From assembly GCF_028993615.1 (NCBI RefSeq), contig NZ_CP118632.1, positions 2,232,001-2,296,000 of the forward strand: a DNA stretch of 64,000 nucleotides. Reading direction: 5' to 3'. The position numbers and the translations under genes are program-made. This DNA is from Herbaspirillum sp. WKF16. Its GTDB lineage: Bacteria; Pseudomonadota; Gammaproteobacteria; Burkholderiales; Burkholderiaceae_D. Under the pieces are notes generated by a model. That model was not told the DNA's origin, made no database searches, and saw nothing but the letters and a program-made list of their open reading frames with translations. Below are positions 45,696-55,383 of the stretch, piece by piece. The stretch's first letter is position 1, and each line of letters opens with the position of its first letter.

Positions 45696-47972
45696 ATGAC
45701 TACTGACTCCCTACCTTCCGCCACCGCCAGCCTGCCCGAACGCTGGAGGACGGAAACCGCCGCCCGCCTGGCCGCCAACGAGAAGATCGTGGCCTGGCTG
45801 GAGCTGGACCTTGATTCGCAATTGCAATTCCGCTCCTCGCTGGTGGTCGTGACGGAAACCCGGCTGCTGGCCAATACGCCCGAAGGCACCGTGTGGCAGG
45901 AGTGGCCTTGCAGTCCGGAGTTGACCCTGAAGCACCTCGACCACGCCGGCGTAGGCACCCTGGAGCTGTGCGACGGCGCCGGCCGCCTGGCCGCCTGGCG
46001 CTATACGCTGGCGCAGAACCCGCAGGCGCTGCGCCTGATCAAGCTGTTCGAGCAGCAGTGCGAACTGCTGGCGTCCGGCGTGCAGCCGGTGGAAGAGGGC
46101 GACGTGTGCCCGCAGTGCAAGGCGCCGATCCCGGAAGGCCAGGAGACCTGCGCCATCTGCCCCGAGACCAAGGAGGCGCCGCCGTCCACCTGGGCGCTGT
46201 TCCGCCTGTCGCGCTTCGCCAAGCCCTACAAGGGTTCGCTGCTGCTGGGCTTCCTGCTGACGCTGGCCTCGACTGCGGCCACGCTGGTGCCGCCCTACAT
46301 GACCATGCCGCTGATGGACAACGTGCTGATCCCGTTCCAGAACGGCGCGCCGATCGACACCCACCGGGCCATGCTGTACCTGTCGGGCCTCTTGGGCGCG
46401 GCGCTCCTGGCCTGGGGCCTGGGCTGGGCCCGCACCTATATCCTGGCGCTGGTGTCCGAGCGCATCGGCGCCGACCTGCGCACCACCACCTACGAGCACC
46501 TGCTGCGGCTGTCCCAGGAGTATTTCGGCGGCAAGCGCACCGGCGACCTGATGGCGCGCATCGGCTCGGAGACCGACCGCATCTGCGTGTTCCTGTCGCT
46601 GCACCTGCTGGACTTCGCCATCGATGTGCTGATGATCATCATGACGGCGGCGATCCTGATCTCCATCAATCCCTGGCTGGCGCTGGTCACCTTGCTGCCG
46701 CTGCCGTTCATCGCCTGGATGATCCACGTGGTGCGCGACCGCCTGCGCCACGGCTTCGAGAAGATCGACCGCATCTGGTCGGAGGTGACCAACGTGCTGG
46801 CCGACACCATCCCGGGCATCCGCGTGGTCAAGGCCTTCGCCCAGGAGAAGCGCGAGGTGGCGCGTTTTCGCGAGGCCAACCGGCATAACCTGATGGTCAA
46901 CGACCGGGTCAACAAGATCTGGTCGCTGTTCACGCCGACGGTGACCTTCCTGACCGAAGTCGGCCTGCTGGTGGTGTGGGTGTTCGGCATCTGGCAAGTC
47001 TCCAGCAACCAGATCACGGTCGGTGTGCTGACCGCCTTCCTGGCCTATATCAGCCGCTTCTACACGCGCCTGGATTCGATGAGCCGCATCGTGTCGGTGA
47101 CGCAGAAGGCGGCCGCCGGCGCCAAGCGCATCTTCGACATCCTGGATCACGTCTCCAGCGTGCCGGAGCCGGCCAACCCGGTGCACCTGGAGAAGGTGAG
47201 CGGCGCCATCGAGGTGCGCAACATCGGCTTCCGCTACGGCAACCGCGCGGTGATCCGCAACATGAGCCTGTCGATCGCGCCGGGCGAGATGATCGGCCTG
47301 GTCGGCCACAGCGGTTCGGGCAAGTCGACCATGGTCAACCTGATCTGCCGCTTCTACGACGTCTCCGAGGGCGCGATCCGCATCGACGGCGTCGACATCC
47401 GCTCGCTGCCGATTTCCGAGTACCGCCGCAACATCGGCCTGGTGCTGCAGGAGCCGTTCCTGTTCTTCGGCACCATCGCCGAGAACATCGCCTACGGCCG
47501 GCCCGAGGCCACGCGCGAGGAGATCGTCGCGGCGGCCCGCGCGGCCCACGCGCATGAATTCATCCTGCGCCTGCCGCAGGGCTACGACTCGCTGGTGGGC
47601 GAGCGCGGCCAGGCGCTCTCGGGCGGCGAGCGCCAGCGCATCTCGATTGCGCGCGCGCTGCTCATCGACCCGCGCATCCTGATCCTGGACGAGGCGACGT
47701 CCTCGGTGGACACCACCACCGAGAAGGAAATCCAGAAGGCGCTGGACAACCTGGTCCAGGGCCGCACCACGATCGCCATCGCGCACCGCCTGTCGACGCT
47801 GCGCAAGGCCGATCGCCTGGTGGTGCTGGATCGCGGCCAGGTGGTCGAGGTCGGCAACCACGAGGAACTGATGGCGCGCGAAGGCCATTACTACAAGCTG
47901 TACCAGGCGCAGGCGCGCAATCCCGACGGCGAGGCGGAAGTCTCGGTCAGCGAGGAAGAGAAGGGCGAATGA
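45696..47972 (+). CDS. Cyanophycin metabolism-associated ABC transporter (exporter fold)
   Basis: The 758-residue fusion of membrane and ATPase domains has an unusual N-terminal about 160-residue soluble region ending in a CPQC...CAIC zinc-ribbon-like element (about residues 138-155). A six-helix type IV transmembrane domain follows (about 175-460). The ABC domain has Walker [10 protein letters not shown], signature [10 protein letters not shown], Walker [13 protein letters not shown] and switch histidine IAHRLST. It is divergent from cphA'-cphA and overlaps a DUF1854 gene by 4 bases, the conserved context that gives this family its name. The transported substrate is not known; an arginine/aspartate or peptide compound is a guess. 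Confidence 0.9.
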   Translation: MTTDSLPSATASLPERWRTETAARLAANEKIVAWLELDLDSQLQFRSSLVVVTETRLLANTPEGTVWQEWPCSPELTLKHLDHAGVGTLELCDGAGRLAAWRYTLAQNPQALRLIKLFEQQCELLASGVQPVEEGDVCPQCKAPIPEGQETCAICPETKEAPPSTWALFRLSRFAKPYKGSLLLGFLLTLASTAATLVPPYMTMPLMDNVLIPFQNGAPIDTHRAMLYLSGLLGAALLAWGLGWARTYILALVSERIGADLRTTTYEHLLRLSQEYFGGKRTGDLMARIGSETDRICVFLSLHLLDFAIDVLMIIMTAAILISINPWLALVTLLPLPFIAWMIHVVRDRLRHGFEKIDRIWSEVTNVLADTIPGIRVVKAFAQEKREVARFREANRHNLMVNDRVNKIWSLFTPTVTFLTEVGLLVVWVFGIWQVSSNQITVGVLTAFLAYISRFYTRLDSMSRIVSVTQKAAAGAKRIFDILDHVSSVPEPANPVHLEKVSGAIEVRNIGFRYGNRAVIRNMSLSIAPGEMIGLVGHSGSGKSTMVNLICRFYDVSEGAIRIDGVDIRSLPISEYRRNIGLVLQEPFLFFGTIAENIAYGRPEATREEIVAAARAAHAHEFILRLPQGYDSLVGERGQALSGGERQRISIARALLIDPRILILDEATSSVDTTTEKEIQKALDNLVQGRTTIAIAHRLSTLRKADRLVVLDRGQVVEVGNHEELMAREGHYYKLYQAQARNPDGEAEVSVSEEEKGE

Positions 47973-48478
47973 GGAACATGAGCATGACGACGACCACAGC
48001 CAACCCCAGCCAGCAGCCGTCCTTCGGCCTGCATCGCAACAGCTTCGGCCGCCTGGTGTTCTCCGGCGCCGACGGCGTGCAGCATGAGAATGTGATTCCG
48101 GTGCGCGCCTTCCCGGTGACCGCGCCCGAGGGCGGCCTCTCGGTGGTCAGCAGCGACGGTCACGAGCTGGTCTGGATCGACCGCCTGGAACAGGTGGCGC
48201 CGCAGGCCCGCAAGCTGATCGAGGAAGAACTGGCCAGCCGCGAGTTCATGCCGGAGATCTCGCGCATCGTCGGGGTATCGACCTACGCCACGCCCAGCGA
48301 CTGGACGGTGCAGACCTCGCGCGGCGTCACCACCTTCACGCTCAAGGGCGAGGAGGATATCCGCCGGCTGGCCAACTCGGCCCTGCTGATCGCCGACAGC
48401 CACAGCATCCAGTTCCTGGTGCGCGACATGAAGGCGCTGGACAAGCACAGCCGCAAGATCCTGGACCGGTTCCTCTGA
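47969..48478 (+). CDS. Cyanophycin metabolism-associated DUF1854 protein
   Basis: This soluble protein of up to 169 residues has FGLHRNSFGRLVFS, then NVIPVRAFPVTAPEGGLSVVSSDGHELVWI and a C-terminal LADSHSIQFLVRDMKALDKHSRKILDRFL-like block (ADSHSIQFLVRDMKALD), which define DUF1854. The first ATG (47969) overlaps the ABC-transporter stop by 4 bases; ATG 47984 has a better spaced GAGGAA site, so the start is uncertain by 5 residues. It is paired with the ABC transporter and probably acts with it. Function unknown. Confidence 0.88.
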   Translation: MRNMSMTTTTANPSQQPSFGLHRNSFGRLVFSGADGVQHENVIPVRAFPVTAPEGGLSVVSSDGHELVWIDRLEQVAPQARKLIEEELASREFMPEISRIVGVSTYATPSDWTVQTSRGVTTFTLKGEEDIRRLANSALLIADSHSIQFLVRDMKALDKHSRKILDRFL

Positions 48479-48518
48479 TCCGGGGCTTGGCGAATGCGCC
48501 GCGCGCTCCTGCAATGCA

Positions 48519-48547
48519 AAAGGCCCTGATCTGCATCAGGGCCTTTC
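48519..48547. terminator. Bidirectional terminator, 12-bp stem
   Basis: A perfect 12-bp inverted repeat (AAAGGCCCTGAT with ATCAGGGCCTTT, 4-base loop) is followed by CGTTTT. It separates the DUF1854 gene from the convergent pseudouridine synthase gene. Confidence 0.8.
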
Positions 48548-48570
48548 GTTTTGTGTGACTGGCGCCGCGC

Positions 48571-49317
48571 TCAGAAACTTTCGTCCGGCCGCAGGTAACG
48601 CCATTGGCCGGTCGGCAGGTCGCCCAGCGTGACGCCGCCGATGCGGATGCGCTTCAAGCCGATCACCTTCAATCCCACCATGTCGCACATGCGGCGGATC
48701 TGGCGCTTCTTGCCCTCACGCAGGACGAAGCGCAACTGGTCTTCGTTCTGCCATTCCACCTTGGCCGGCTTGAGCGGCTTGCCGTCCATGATCAGGCCGT
48801 GGTTGAGGCGCTTGAGGTCGTGCTCGGGCAGCTTGCCGGGACGGCTGTACTTGACGCGCACCAGGTATTCCTTGTCGACCGCGGAGTCTTCGCCGATCAG
48901 GTGCTTGGCGATGCGGCCGTCCTGGGTCAGCACCAGCAGGCCGACCGAATCGATGTCCAGCCGTCCGGCCGGCACCAGGCTGCGCAGCTGCCTGGGGTGG
49001 AACTGCATCTCGGCGTCGTCTTCCTGCCAGCGCGATTCGGCGTTGACCAGCACCACCGCCGGCTTGTAGCCGTCCTCGGCCTGGCCGCTGACGTAGCCCA
49101 TGGGCTTGTTGATCAGGATGGTCACGCGCTGGGACTGCTCGGCGCTGGCCTGGCGTTCGACGCTGACCTTCTGGTGCGGCAGCACCTTGCTGCCCAGCAC
49201 CGACACCACGACGCCGTCCACGCGCACCCAGCCTTTTTCTATCCACTCGTCGGCCTCGCGGCGCGAGCACAGGCCGAGTTCAGACATGCGTTTGGAGAGG
49301 CGGACGGGTTCGGTCAT
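48571..49317 (-). CDS. rluF: RsuA/RluF-family rRNA pseudouridine synthase
   Basis: The 248-residue protein has an N-terminal S4 RNA-binding domain (RLSKRMSELGLCSRREADEWIEKGWVRVDG). A pseudouridine synthase domain follows, with the catalytic Asp in AGRLDIDSVGLLVLTQDG and the KKRQIRRMCDMVGLKVIGLKRIRIG block. The order fits RluF (23S U2604), but RluB/RluE/RsuA share these motifs, so the symbol is tentative. ATG 49317 is the start. It lies 115 bases downstream of glnD on the same strand. Confidence 0.85.
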   Translation of the reverse strand: MTEPVRLSKRMSELGLCSRREADEWIEKGWVRVDGVVVSVLGSKVLPHQKVSVERQASAEQSQRVTILINKPMGYVSGQAEDGYKPAVVLVNAESRWQEDDAEMQFHPRQLRSLVPAGRLDIDSVGLLVLTQDGRIAKHLIGEDSAVDKEYLVRVKYSRPGKLPEHDLKRLNHGLIMDGKPLKPAKVEWQNEDQLRFVLREGKKRQIRRMCDMVGLKVIGLKRIRIGGVTLGDLPTGQWRYLRPDESF

Positions 49318-49432
49318 GGAGGTGCCTTGCAGGAAACAGGTGGCCGGATGCGGCGAGGGGGAGATTGTACGGCAGATTGCGTCGCTTTGACGCGGCGGCC
49401 GCACCCGCGAGGAGGTGCGGCCGCGAGCGGCA

Positions 49433-51985
49433 TCAGACCCGCAAGGTCGCCAGCAGCTCGGTTTCCAGCATGATCTGGTTGCGCGGCTGGGACAGCCCCG
49501 GGCCGTCGATCAGGAACACGTCTTCCACGCGCTCGCCCAATGTCATCACCTTGGCCGTATGCAGGTTGATCCTGTACTTGGCCAGCACGTTGGAGATCGA
49601 GTACAGCAAGCCGGCGCGGTCGTTGGCCGAGACCGACAGCAGGTAGTACTGGCCGCGCTCGTCCGGGCGCAGGTCGACCGAGGGATTGACCGGGAAGGTG
49701 CGCGACAGGCGCGACAGGCGCGCCTTGGACGGCGCCGGCAGCGGCGCGTCCGATTGCAGCAGCTCGCCCAGCTCGTGCTCGATCAGGTTGATGATGTCGC
49801 GGTAGTTCTTGGCGAACACCGGCGCGTTGATCATGAAGGCGTCCAGCGCGTAGTCGTTGCGGGTGGTGTGGATCTTGGCGTCGAAGATGCTGAAGCTCTT
49901 CTCGTCGAAGTAGCTGCAGATGCGCGCGAACAGGTCGGGGCGGTCGGGCGTGTAGACCGCCACCTGCACGCCTTCGCCGATAGGCGCGAGGCGGCAGCGC
50001 ACCAGCGGCACGCCGGTCTCGACCTTGTCGTAGAAGCAGCGGGTCTGCCAGGCGATGTCGGAGGCGTCGTGACGCAGGAAGTAGGCCACGTCCAGCTGCT
50101 TCCAGAACTGCTCGTGGGCGTCGGCCGGCAAGCCGTAGAGGCGCAGCGTCTTGATGGCCTCCTGCTGGGTGTTCTTCAGCTCGCGGTCGGCCGAGGGGGC
50201 CTCGCCGCCCAGGACGCGCAGCGTCATGCGGTACAGGTCTTCCAGCAGCTTGCCCTTCCAGGCGTTCCATACCTTGGGGCTGGTGCCGCGGATGTCGGCC
50301 ACGGTCAGCAGGTAGAGCGCGGTCAGGTGGCGCTCGTCCCGCACCAGCTGGGCGAAGGCGGAGATCACGTCGGGGTCCGAGAGATCCTGCTTTTGCGCCA
50401 CGTGCGACATGGCCAGGTGTTGCTCGACCAAAAATACGATGAGCTCGGTGTTCTCCTGCGAGATGCCGTGCTGCACGCAGAACTGGCGGGCGTCGTCCAT
50501 GCCCAGCTTGGAGTGGTCGCCGCCGCGGCCCTTGGCGATGTCGTGGAACAGGGCTGCCACATACAGCACCCAGGGCTGGCCGAAGTTGGCCATCAGCTGG
50601 CTGCAGAACGGATAGTCGTGCGCATGCTCGCTCATCGTGAAGCGGCGCACGTTGCGCACCACCATCAGGATGTGCTGGTCCACTGTGTAGACGTGGAACA
50701 GGTCGTGCTGCATCTGGCCGACGATGTGGCGGAAGTTCGGCAGGTAGCGGCCCAGCACGCTGGTGGCGTTCATCCGGCGCAGCGCGTGCGTGATGCCGCG
50801 CTTGCTCTGGATGATCTGCATGAACAGGCGATGGTTTTCCGGATTGGCGCGGAAGGCGTTGTCGATCTTGAAGCGGGCATGCCACAACGCGCGCATGGTG
50901 CGCGCCGACATGTCCTTCAATTCAGCATGTTCGGACAGCACCAGGAACACTTCCAGCATCGCCGACGGCGTCTGCTCGAAGACATCATCGTGGGCGATGT
51001 CGACGAAGCCGTTGACGTCGTTGAAGCGCTCGTTGATCGGCTTGGGCACCGTCTGGTGCGGGAACAGGTGCGCCTCGATGTTCTGCAGCAGGATGGTGTT
51101 GAGCTGCACCACCGCCTTGGCGGCCCAGTAATAGCGCTGCATCAGGTACTCGCTGGCGCGCCGGGTGTCGGTGGTCTTGAAGCCGAAGGTCTCGGCGATG
51201 GGCGTCTGGATGTCGAACACCAGGCGGTCTTCGCGGCGGTCGGTGCAGATGTGCAGGCGGATGCGGATGTCCTTGAAGGCGCGCTCCTTCTGGCGCAGCT
51301 GGCGCGCCTCGGTCGCGGTCAGCATGCCGTGTTCGGCCAGCTTGCTCCAGGAGTCGCCCAGGCCGGCCGCCTTGGCCACCCACAGGATCACCTGCAGGTC
51401 GCGCAGGCCGCCGGGGCTCTCCTTGCAATTGGGTTCAAGGCTGTAGGGCGTGTCTTCGTACTTGATGTGGCGCTGGCGCATCTCCAGCGTCTTGGCCTGG
51501 AAAAAACTCAGGGGGTCGAGCGCGGCCTGGTAACGATCCTGCAGTTGCTTGAACAGGGCGCGGCTGCCGGTGACCAGGCGCGCTTCCAGCAGGCTGGTCT
51601 GGACCGTGATGTCGGCGGCCGACTCGTCCATGCACTCGTCGACGGTGCGGATGCTGTGGCCGATCTCCAGGCCGATGTCCCAGAACAGCTGGACCAGCGA
51701 CTCCAGCTTCTCCTTCTCGGCGCCGTCCGGCGCCTGCGGCAGCAGGATCAGCACGTCCACGTCCGAATGCGGGAACAGTTCACCGCGGCCATAGCCGCCC
51801 ACCGCCACCAGGGCGGCGTCGGCCGGCATGCCCAGCTGCTCCCAGGCTTGGGTGAGGGCGCCGTCGACGTTGCGGCGCAGCTGGGTCAGCAGCTGTTCGG
51901 GTTTGTGGTCGGTCTGGAAGACGTCAATGGCCTGCTGGCGCGAGGCCTTGAGCTGTTTCTTGAGCGTGACGGCGAGTGTCGGCAT
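49433..51985 (-). CDS. glnD: Bifunctional [protein-PII] uridylyltransferase / uridylyl-removing enzyme
   Basis: The 850-residue nitrogen sensor uridylylates PII at low glutamine and reverses it at high glutamine. The nucleotidyltransferase motif GGYGRGELFPHSDVDVLIL lies near residue 70. The HD hydrolase site has LFHDIAKGRGGDHS near 490, and two C-terminal ACT domains (VAVYTPDRPDLFARICSYF and LSVSANDRAGLLYSISNVL) sense glutamine. Full length for the family. It lies 210 bases downstream of map. Its presence near the cyanophycin genes is probably chance, though both concern nitrogen. Confidence 0.97.
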   Translation of the reverse strand: MPTLAVTLKKQLKASRQQAIDVFQTDHKPEQLLTQLRRNVDGALTQAWEQLGMPADAALVAVGGYGRGELFPHSDVDVLILLPQAPDGAEKEKLESLVQLFWDIGLEIGHSIRTVDECMDESAADITVQTSLLEARLVTGSRALFKQLQDRYQAALDPLSFFQAKTLEMRQRHIKYEDTPYSLEPNCKESPGGLRDLQVILWVAKAAGLGDSWSKLAEHGMLTATEARQLRQKERAFKDIRIRLHICTDRREDRLVFDIQTPIAETFGFKTTDTRRASEYLMQRYYWAAKAVVQLNTILLQNIEAHLFPHQTVPKPINERFNDVNGFVDIAHDDVFEQTPSAMLEVFLVLSEHAELKDMSARTMRALWHARFKIDNAFRANPENHRLFMQIIQSKRGITHALRRMNATSVLGRYLPNFRHIVGQMQHDLFHVYTVDQHILMVVRNVRRFTMSEHAHDYPFCSQLMANFGQPWVLYVAALFHDIAKGRGGDHSKLGMDDARQFCVQHGISQENTELIVFLVEQHLAMSHVAQKQDLSDPDVISAFAQLVRDERHLTALYLLTVADIRGTSPKVWNAWKGKLLEDLYRMTLRVLGGEAPSADRELKNTQQEAIKTLRLYGLPADAHEQFWKQLDVAYFLRHDASDIAWQTRCFYDKVETGVPLVRCRLAPIGEGVQVAVYTPDRPDLFARICSYFDEKSFSIFDAKIHTTRNDYALDAFMINAPVFAKNYRDIINLIEHELGELLQSDAPLPAPSKARLSRLSRTFPVNPSVDLRPDERGQYYLLSVSANDRAGLLYSISNVLAKYRINLHTAKVMTLGERVEDVFLIDGPGLSQPRNQIMLETELLATLRV

Positions 51986-52195
51986 CGGCTTGGATTTCGT
52001 GTGTGGCGGCTGGGAGGCCCGCCGGTCGGTCAGTTTGCCGCGTCCCCGTGCGGCGTGTTGCCATTAGCAGGTTTCATGCCGGGCCGGGCGCGGATGGCAG
52101 GCGCCGTGTCCTGCCCATGAAGCGCCGCGGCGGAAATGGCGACGGCCCGCAGGGCGTGCATCGCGATTTCCGCCGCAGTCGTGGCCGGTAAAAGA

Positions 52196-53020
52196 TCAGG
52201 CCGCGGCGGCCACCTGGTTCTGGATGAAGGCCGGGGGCGCCGGCATGCCCGGCGACACGGTGAGCACTTCAAAGCCGGTCTCGGTGACCAGCACCGTGTG
52301 TTCCCACTGCGCCGACAGGCTGCGATCCTTGGTCTTGATGGTCCAGCCGTCGCCCATTTCGCGGATTTCGCGGCGGCCGGCGTTGATCATCGGCTCCACC
52401 GTGAAGATCATGCCGGCCTCCAGCTTTTCCAGCGTGCCGGGGCGGCCGTAGTGCAGCACCTGCGGTTCCTCGTGGAAGACCCGGCCGATGCCGTGGCCGC
52501 AGAATTCGCGCACCACGCTGTAGCCGGCCTTCTCGGCGTGCTGCTGGATGACGTGGCCGATGTCGCCCAGGTGGGCGCCGGGCTTGATCTTGGAGATGCC
52601 CAGCCACATGCATTCGTAGGTGATCTCGGCCAGGCGACGCGCCAGGATCGACGGTTCGCCCAGGAAGAACATGCGGCTGGTGTCGCCGTGGTAGCCGTCC
52701 TTGATGATGGTGACGTCGATATTGAGGGCGTCGCCGTTCTTCATCACCTTGTCGCCCGGGATGCCGTGGCAGATCACGTCGTTCAACGAGGTGCAGATGG
52801 CCTTGGGGTAGGGCGTGTAGCCGGGCGGGCAGTAGTTCAGCGGGGCCGGGATAGTGCCTTGCACATTGGTCATGTACTCGTGGCACAGGCGATCGATCTC
52901 GCCGGTGGTGACGCCGGGTTTGACGAAGGGGGTGATGTAGTCCAGCACCTCGGCGGCCAGGCGGCCGGCCACGCGCATGCCTTCGATGTCTTCGGCGGTC
53001 TTGATGGTGATGTTGCCCAT
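52196..53020 (-). CDS. map: Type I methionine aminopeptidase
   Basis: The 274-residue metallopeptidase removes N-terminal Met. Metal and substrate motifs are CTSLNDVICHGIPG, NIDVTIIKDGYHGDTSRMF, GHGIGRVFHEEPQVLHYG and FTVEPMIN. ATG 53020 (MGNITIKTAEDIEGMRVAG) is chosen. It is divergent from rpsB, the usual arrangement, and has a TATAAT promoter about 38 bases upstream. Confidence 0.97.
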   Translation of the reverse strand: MGNITIKTAEDIEGMRVAGRLAAEVLDYITPFVKPGVTTGEIDRLCHEYMTNVQGTIPAPLNYCPPGYTPYPKAICTSLNDVICHGIPGDKVMKNGDALNIDVTIIKDGYHGDTSRMFFLGEPSILARRLAEITYECMWLGISKIKPGAHLGDIGHVIQQHAEKAGYSVVREFCGHGIGRVFHEEPQVLHYGRPGTLEKLEAGMIFTVEPMINAGRREIREMGDGWTIKTKDRSLSAQWEHTVLVTETGFEVLTVSPGMPAPPAFIQNQVAAAA

Positions 53021-53057
53021 GGTAAATCGCAATTCGCTAGAAAATCGTCAAGAAGGA

Positions 53058-53087
53058 ATTATAGTCGACAGGGGTATTTTCTGTCGG
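53058..53087 (-). promoter_or_regulatory. Sigma70 promoter of map
   Basis: On the minus strand CCGACA is followed after 18 bases by a consensus TATAAT (53063-53058), 38 bases before the map ATG. Confidence 0.55.
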
Positions 53088-53151
53088 CCGGGCGCGCCAT
53101 GGCGCGGGCCGCCGGGCAGGCACGGCCCGCGTCGCGAACCTCATGTGATGC

Positions 53152-53180
53152 TTGAACAAATGACGTGGACGGGGTAGAAT
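53152..53180 (+). promoter_or_regulatory. Sigma70 promoter of the rpsB-tsf operon
   Basis: TTGAAC (53152-53157) is separated by exactly 17 bases from TAGAAT (53175-53180). Transcription would begin near 53187, giving an rpsB leader of about 168 nt. Confidence 0.75.
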
Positions 53181-53189
53181 CTCGGGCTG

Positions 53190-53206
53190 ACCTGAAACAG
53201 TCAGGT
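53190..53206 (+). promoter_or_regulatory. Hairpin at the 5' end of the rpsB leader
   Basis: A perfect 6-bp stem (ACCTGA with TCAGGT, loop AACAG) starts about 3 bases after the predicted transcription start. A role in S2 autoregulation or mRNA stability is inference. Confidence 0.35.
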
Positions 53207-53354
53207 TGGTCATGGTGATGTCATCGGGAAATGTTGTTCCCGCATTATCGTGATGATTGTTTTTTTTGAAACGCGAATCCGTTCGCCAAAAGGGTGTCCA
53301 GGCTGCATGAGCCGGATGACCGAGCGGATTCCAGACCTAACCCTGGAGAAATTC

Positions 53355-54095
53355 ATGTCCGTTACTATGCGCGAAATGCTGGAAGCCGGTGTCCACTTCG
53401 GTCACCAAACCCGCTTCTGGAACCCCAAGATGGCCCCCTTCATTTTCGGCCATCGCAACAAGATCCACATCGTCAACCTGGAAAAGACCCTGGGCCTGTT
53501 CCAGGAAGCGCAAAAGTACGTGCGCCAGCTGTCTTCCAACCGCGGCACCATCCTGTTCGTCGGCACCAAGCGTCAAGCCCGCGAAATCCTGGCCGGCGAA
53601 GCGCAGCGCGCAGGCGTGCCTTACGTTGACCAGCGCTGGCTGGGCGGCATGCTGACCAACTTCAAGACCATCAAGACCTCGATCAAGCGCCTGAAGGACA
53701 TGGAAGCTTCGATCGAAGACGGTTCGGTCGAGAAGCTGTCCAAGAAGGAAGCGCTGCTGTTCAGCCGCGAGCAGGAAAAGCTGCAAAAGGCCATCGGCGG
53801 CATCAAGGACATGGGCGGCATTCCTGACGCCATCTTCGTGATCGACGTCGGCTACCACAAGGGCGCCATCACCGAAGCCGCCAAGCTGGGCATCCCGGTC
53901 ATCGGCGTGGTCGACACCAACCACTCGCCCGAAGGCGTCACCTACGTGATCCCGGGCAACGACGACTCCGCCAAGGCAATCGCCCTGTACGCTCGCGGCA
54001 TGGCCGACGCCGTGCTGGAAGGCCGTGCGAATGCCGTCAACGACGTCGTCGAAGCAGTCAAGGGCGACGAGTTCGTCGAGGTCGAGCAGGCTTAA
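53355..54095 (+). CDS. rpsB: 30S ribosomal protein S2
   Basis: The 246-residue S2 protein starts [26 protein letters not shown]. The two S2 signatures are clear ([13 protein letters not shown] and [19 protein letters not shown]...[13 protein letters not shown]). ATG 53355 follows GGAGAA. It is the first gene of the rpsB-tsf-pyrH-frr-uppS cluster and has its own promoter and a terminator-like hairpin before tsf. Confidence 0.99.
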   Translation: MSVTMREMLEAGVHFGHQTRFWNPKMAPFIFGHRNKIHIVNLEKTLGLFQEAQKYVRQLSSNRGTILFVGTKRQAREILAGEAQRAGVPYVDQRWLGGMLTNFKTIKTSIKRLKDMEASIEDGSVEKLSKKEALLFSREQEKLQKAIGGIKDMGGIPDAIFVIDVGYHKGAITEAAKLGIPVIGVVDTNHSPEGVTYVIPGNDDSAKAIALYARGMADAVLEGRANAVNDVVEAVKGDEFVEVEQA

Positions 54096-54117
54096 TTCTG
54101 CTTCTTCCGTGCAGTAC

Positions 54118-54161
54118 AAAAAGGGGTGACAGCGGGATTTACGCAGTGGCCCCTTTTTTTT
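54118..54161 (+). terminator. Terminator-like hairpin between rpsB and tsf
   Basis: AAAAAGGGG and CCCCTTTTTTTT pair over a structured loop and end in eight T residues. It probably attenuates readthrough into tsf, a known feature of rpsB-tsf operons. Confidence 0.65.
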
Positions 54162-54225
54162 GATTCAATTTTCGAATTTCAGGCGTTTCGCGACCTGCGA
54201 AGCGCCTTCAAGTCAGGAGAATAGT

Positions 54226-55113
54226 ATGGCGGCAATTACCGCAGCATTGGTGGGTGAACTGCGCGCGAAGACCGACGCGCCGATGATGGAATGCAAGAAG
54301 GCGCTGACTGAAGCCGACGGCGATCTGGCCAAGGCCGAAGAGATCCTGCGCGTCAAGCTGGGCAGCAAGGCTTCCAAGGCTTCCTCGCGCATCACCGCCG
54401 AAGGCGTGATCGCGACCTACATCGCCGGCAACGTCGGCGCGCTGGTCGAAGTGAACTGCGAAACCGACTTCGTCACCAAGAACGATGAATTCATCGGCCT
54501 GGTCCAGGCCGCCGCCAAGCTGGTGGTCGAGCAGAATCCGGCCGACGTGGCTGCCCTGGGCGCCTGCAAGCTGGCCGACGGCAAGACCCTGGAAGAACTG
54601 CGCACCGAACTGATCGGCCGCATCGGCGAGAACATGTCGTTCCGCCGCTTCCAGCGCTTCGAAACCTCGGCCAAGCTGGTCTCCTACCTGCATGGCACCC
54701 GCATCGGCGTGATCGTCGAGTTCGACGGCGCCGACGAGCAAGTGGGCAAGGACGTCGCGATGCACATCGCCGCCATGAAGCCGGTGGCCCTGTCGTCCGA
54801 GCAAGTGCCGGCCGAGCTGATCGAGAAGGAACGTTCGGTCGCCGCCCTGAAGGCCGCCGAATCCGGCAAGCCGGCCGACATCGTCGCCAAGATGGTCGAC
54901 GGTTCGGTGCAGAAGTACTTGAAGGAAGTCTCGCTGTTCAACCAGGCTTTCGTGAAGAACGACAAGCAAAGCGTCGAACAGATGCTCAAGGCTGCCAATT
55001 CCAACGTGAAGTCGTTCGCCATGTACGTGGTGGGCGAAGGCATCGAGAAGAAGCAGGACGACTTCGCAGCTGAAGTGGCGGCGCAAGTGGCTGCTGCGAA
55101 ACAAGCTCAGTAA
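54226..55113 (+). CDS. tsf: Elongation factor Ts
   Basis: The 295-residue nucleotide exchange factor for EF-Tu has an N-terminal UBA-like domain ([37 protein letters not shown]). The central region has the signatures [23 protein letters not shown] ([19 protein letters not shown]) and [11 protein letters not shown], followed by the coiled coil and C-terminal domain. ATG 54226 follows AGGAGAA. A terminator follows. Confidence 0.99.
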   Translation: MAAITAALVGELRAKTDAPMMECKKALTEADGDLAKAEEILRVKLGSKASKASSRITAEGVIATYIAGNVGALVEVNCETDFVTKNDEFIGLVQAAAKLVVEQNPADVAALGACKLADGKTLEELRTELIGRIGENMSFRRFQRFETSAKLVSYLHGTRIGVIVEFDGADEQVGKDVAMHIAAMKPVALSSEQVPAELIEKERSVAALKAAESGKPADIVAKMVDGSVQKYLKEVSLFNQAFVKNDKQSVEQMLKAANSNVKSFAMYVVGEGIEKKQDDFAAEVAAQVAAAKQAQ

Positions 55114-55131
55114 GCAAGCGTCATCAAGAAA

Positions 55132-55155
55132 ACGGGCCGAGAGGCCCGTTTTTTT
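55132..55155 (+). terminator. Intrinsic terminator after tsf
   Basis: A perfect ACGGGCC-GAGA-GGCCCGT stem-loop is followed by seven T residues. It is nearly the same hairpin as that at 4397-4420. Confidence 0.88.
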
Positions 55156-55383
55156 AAGCTGCCCCCGGAACTTTCGGGGAAAGCCGCATCTACTGTCATG
55201 GTCTTCGCGCTCCACTCGCGAAAGAGCTGGCGGCAGGTGCCAGAAAAACAATAAGGCGCGGTAGTACACTTCATGCGTCCTGGCCAGTTTCCGCGGCGAT
55301 AGCGCGCCGTTTCGCCCGAGCGGGAACCGGTGTGGGAAGCGTCAATGGCAATTCAAAAATCGGATAGAACACGGAGCCCTGCA

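Larger units (their letters stand above)
53021..53354. other. 334-base divergent region map / rpsB
   Basis: It contains the map promoter (53058-53087), the rpsB promoter (53152-53180) and an approximately 170-nt rpsB leader with a hairpin at 53190-53206 and a T-run near 53260. No gene is supported. Confidence 0.6.
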
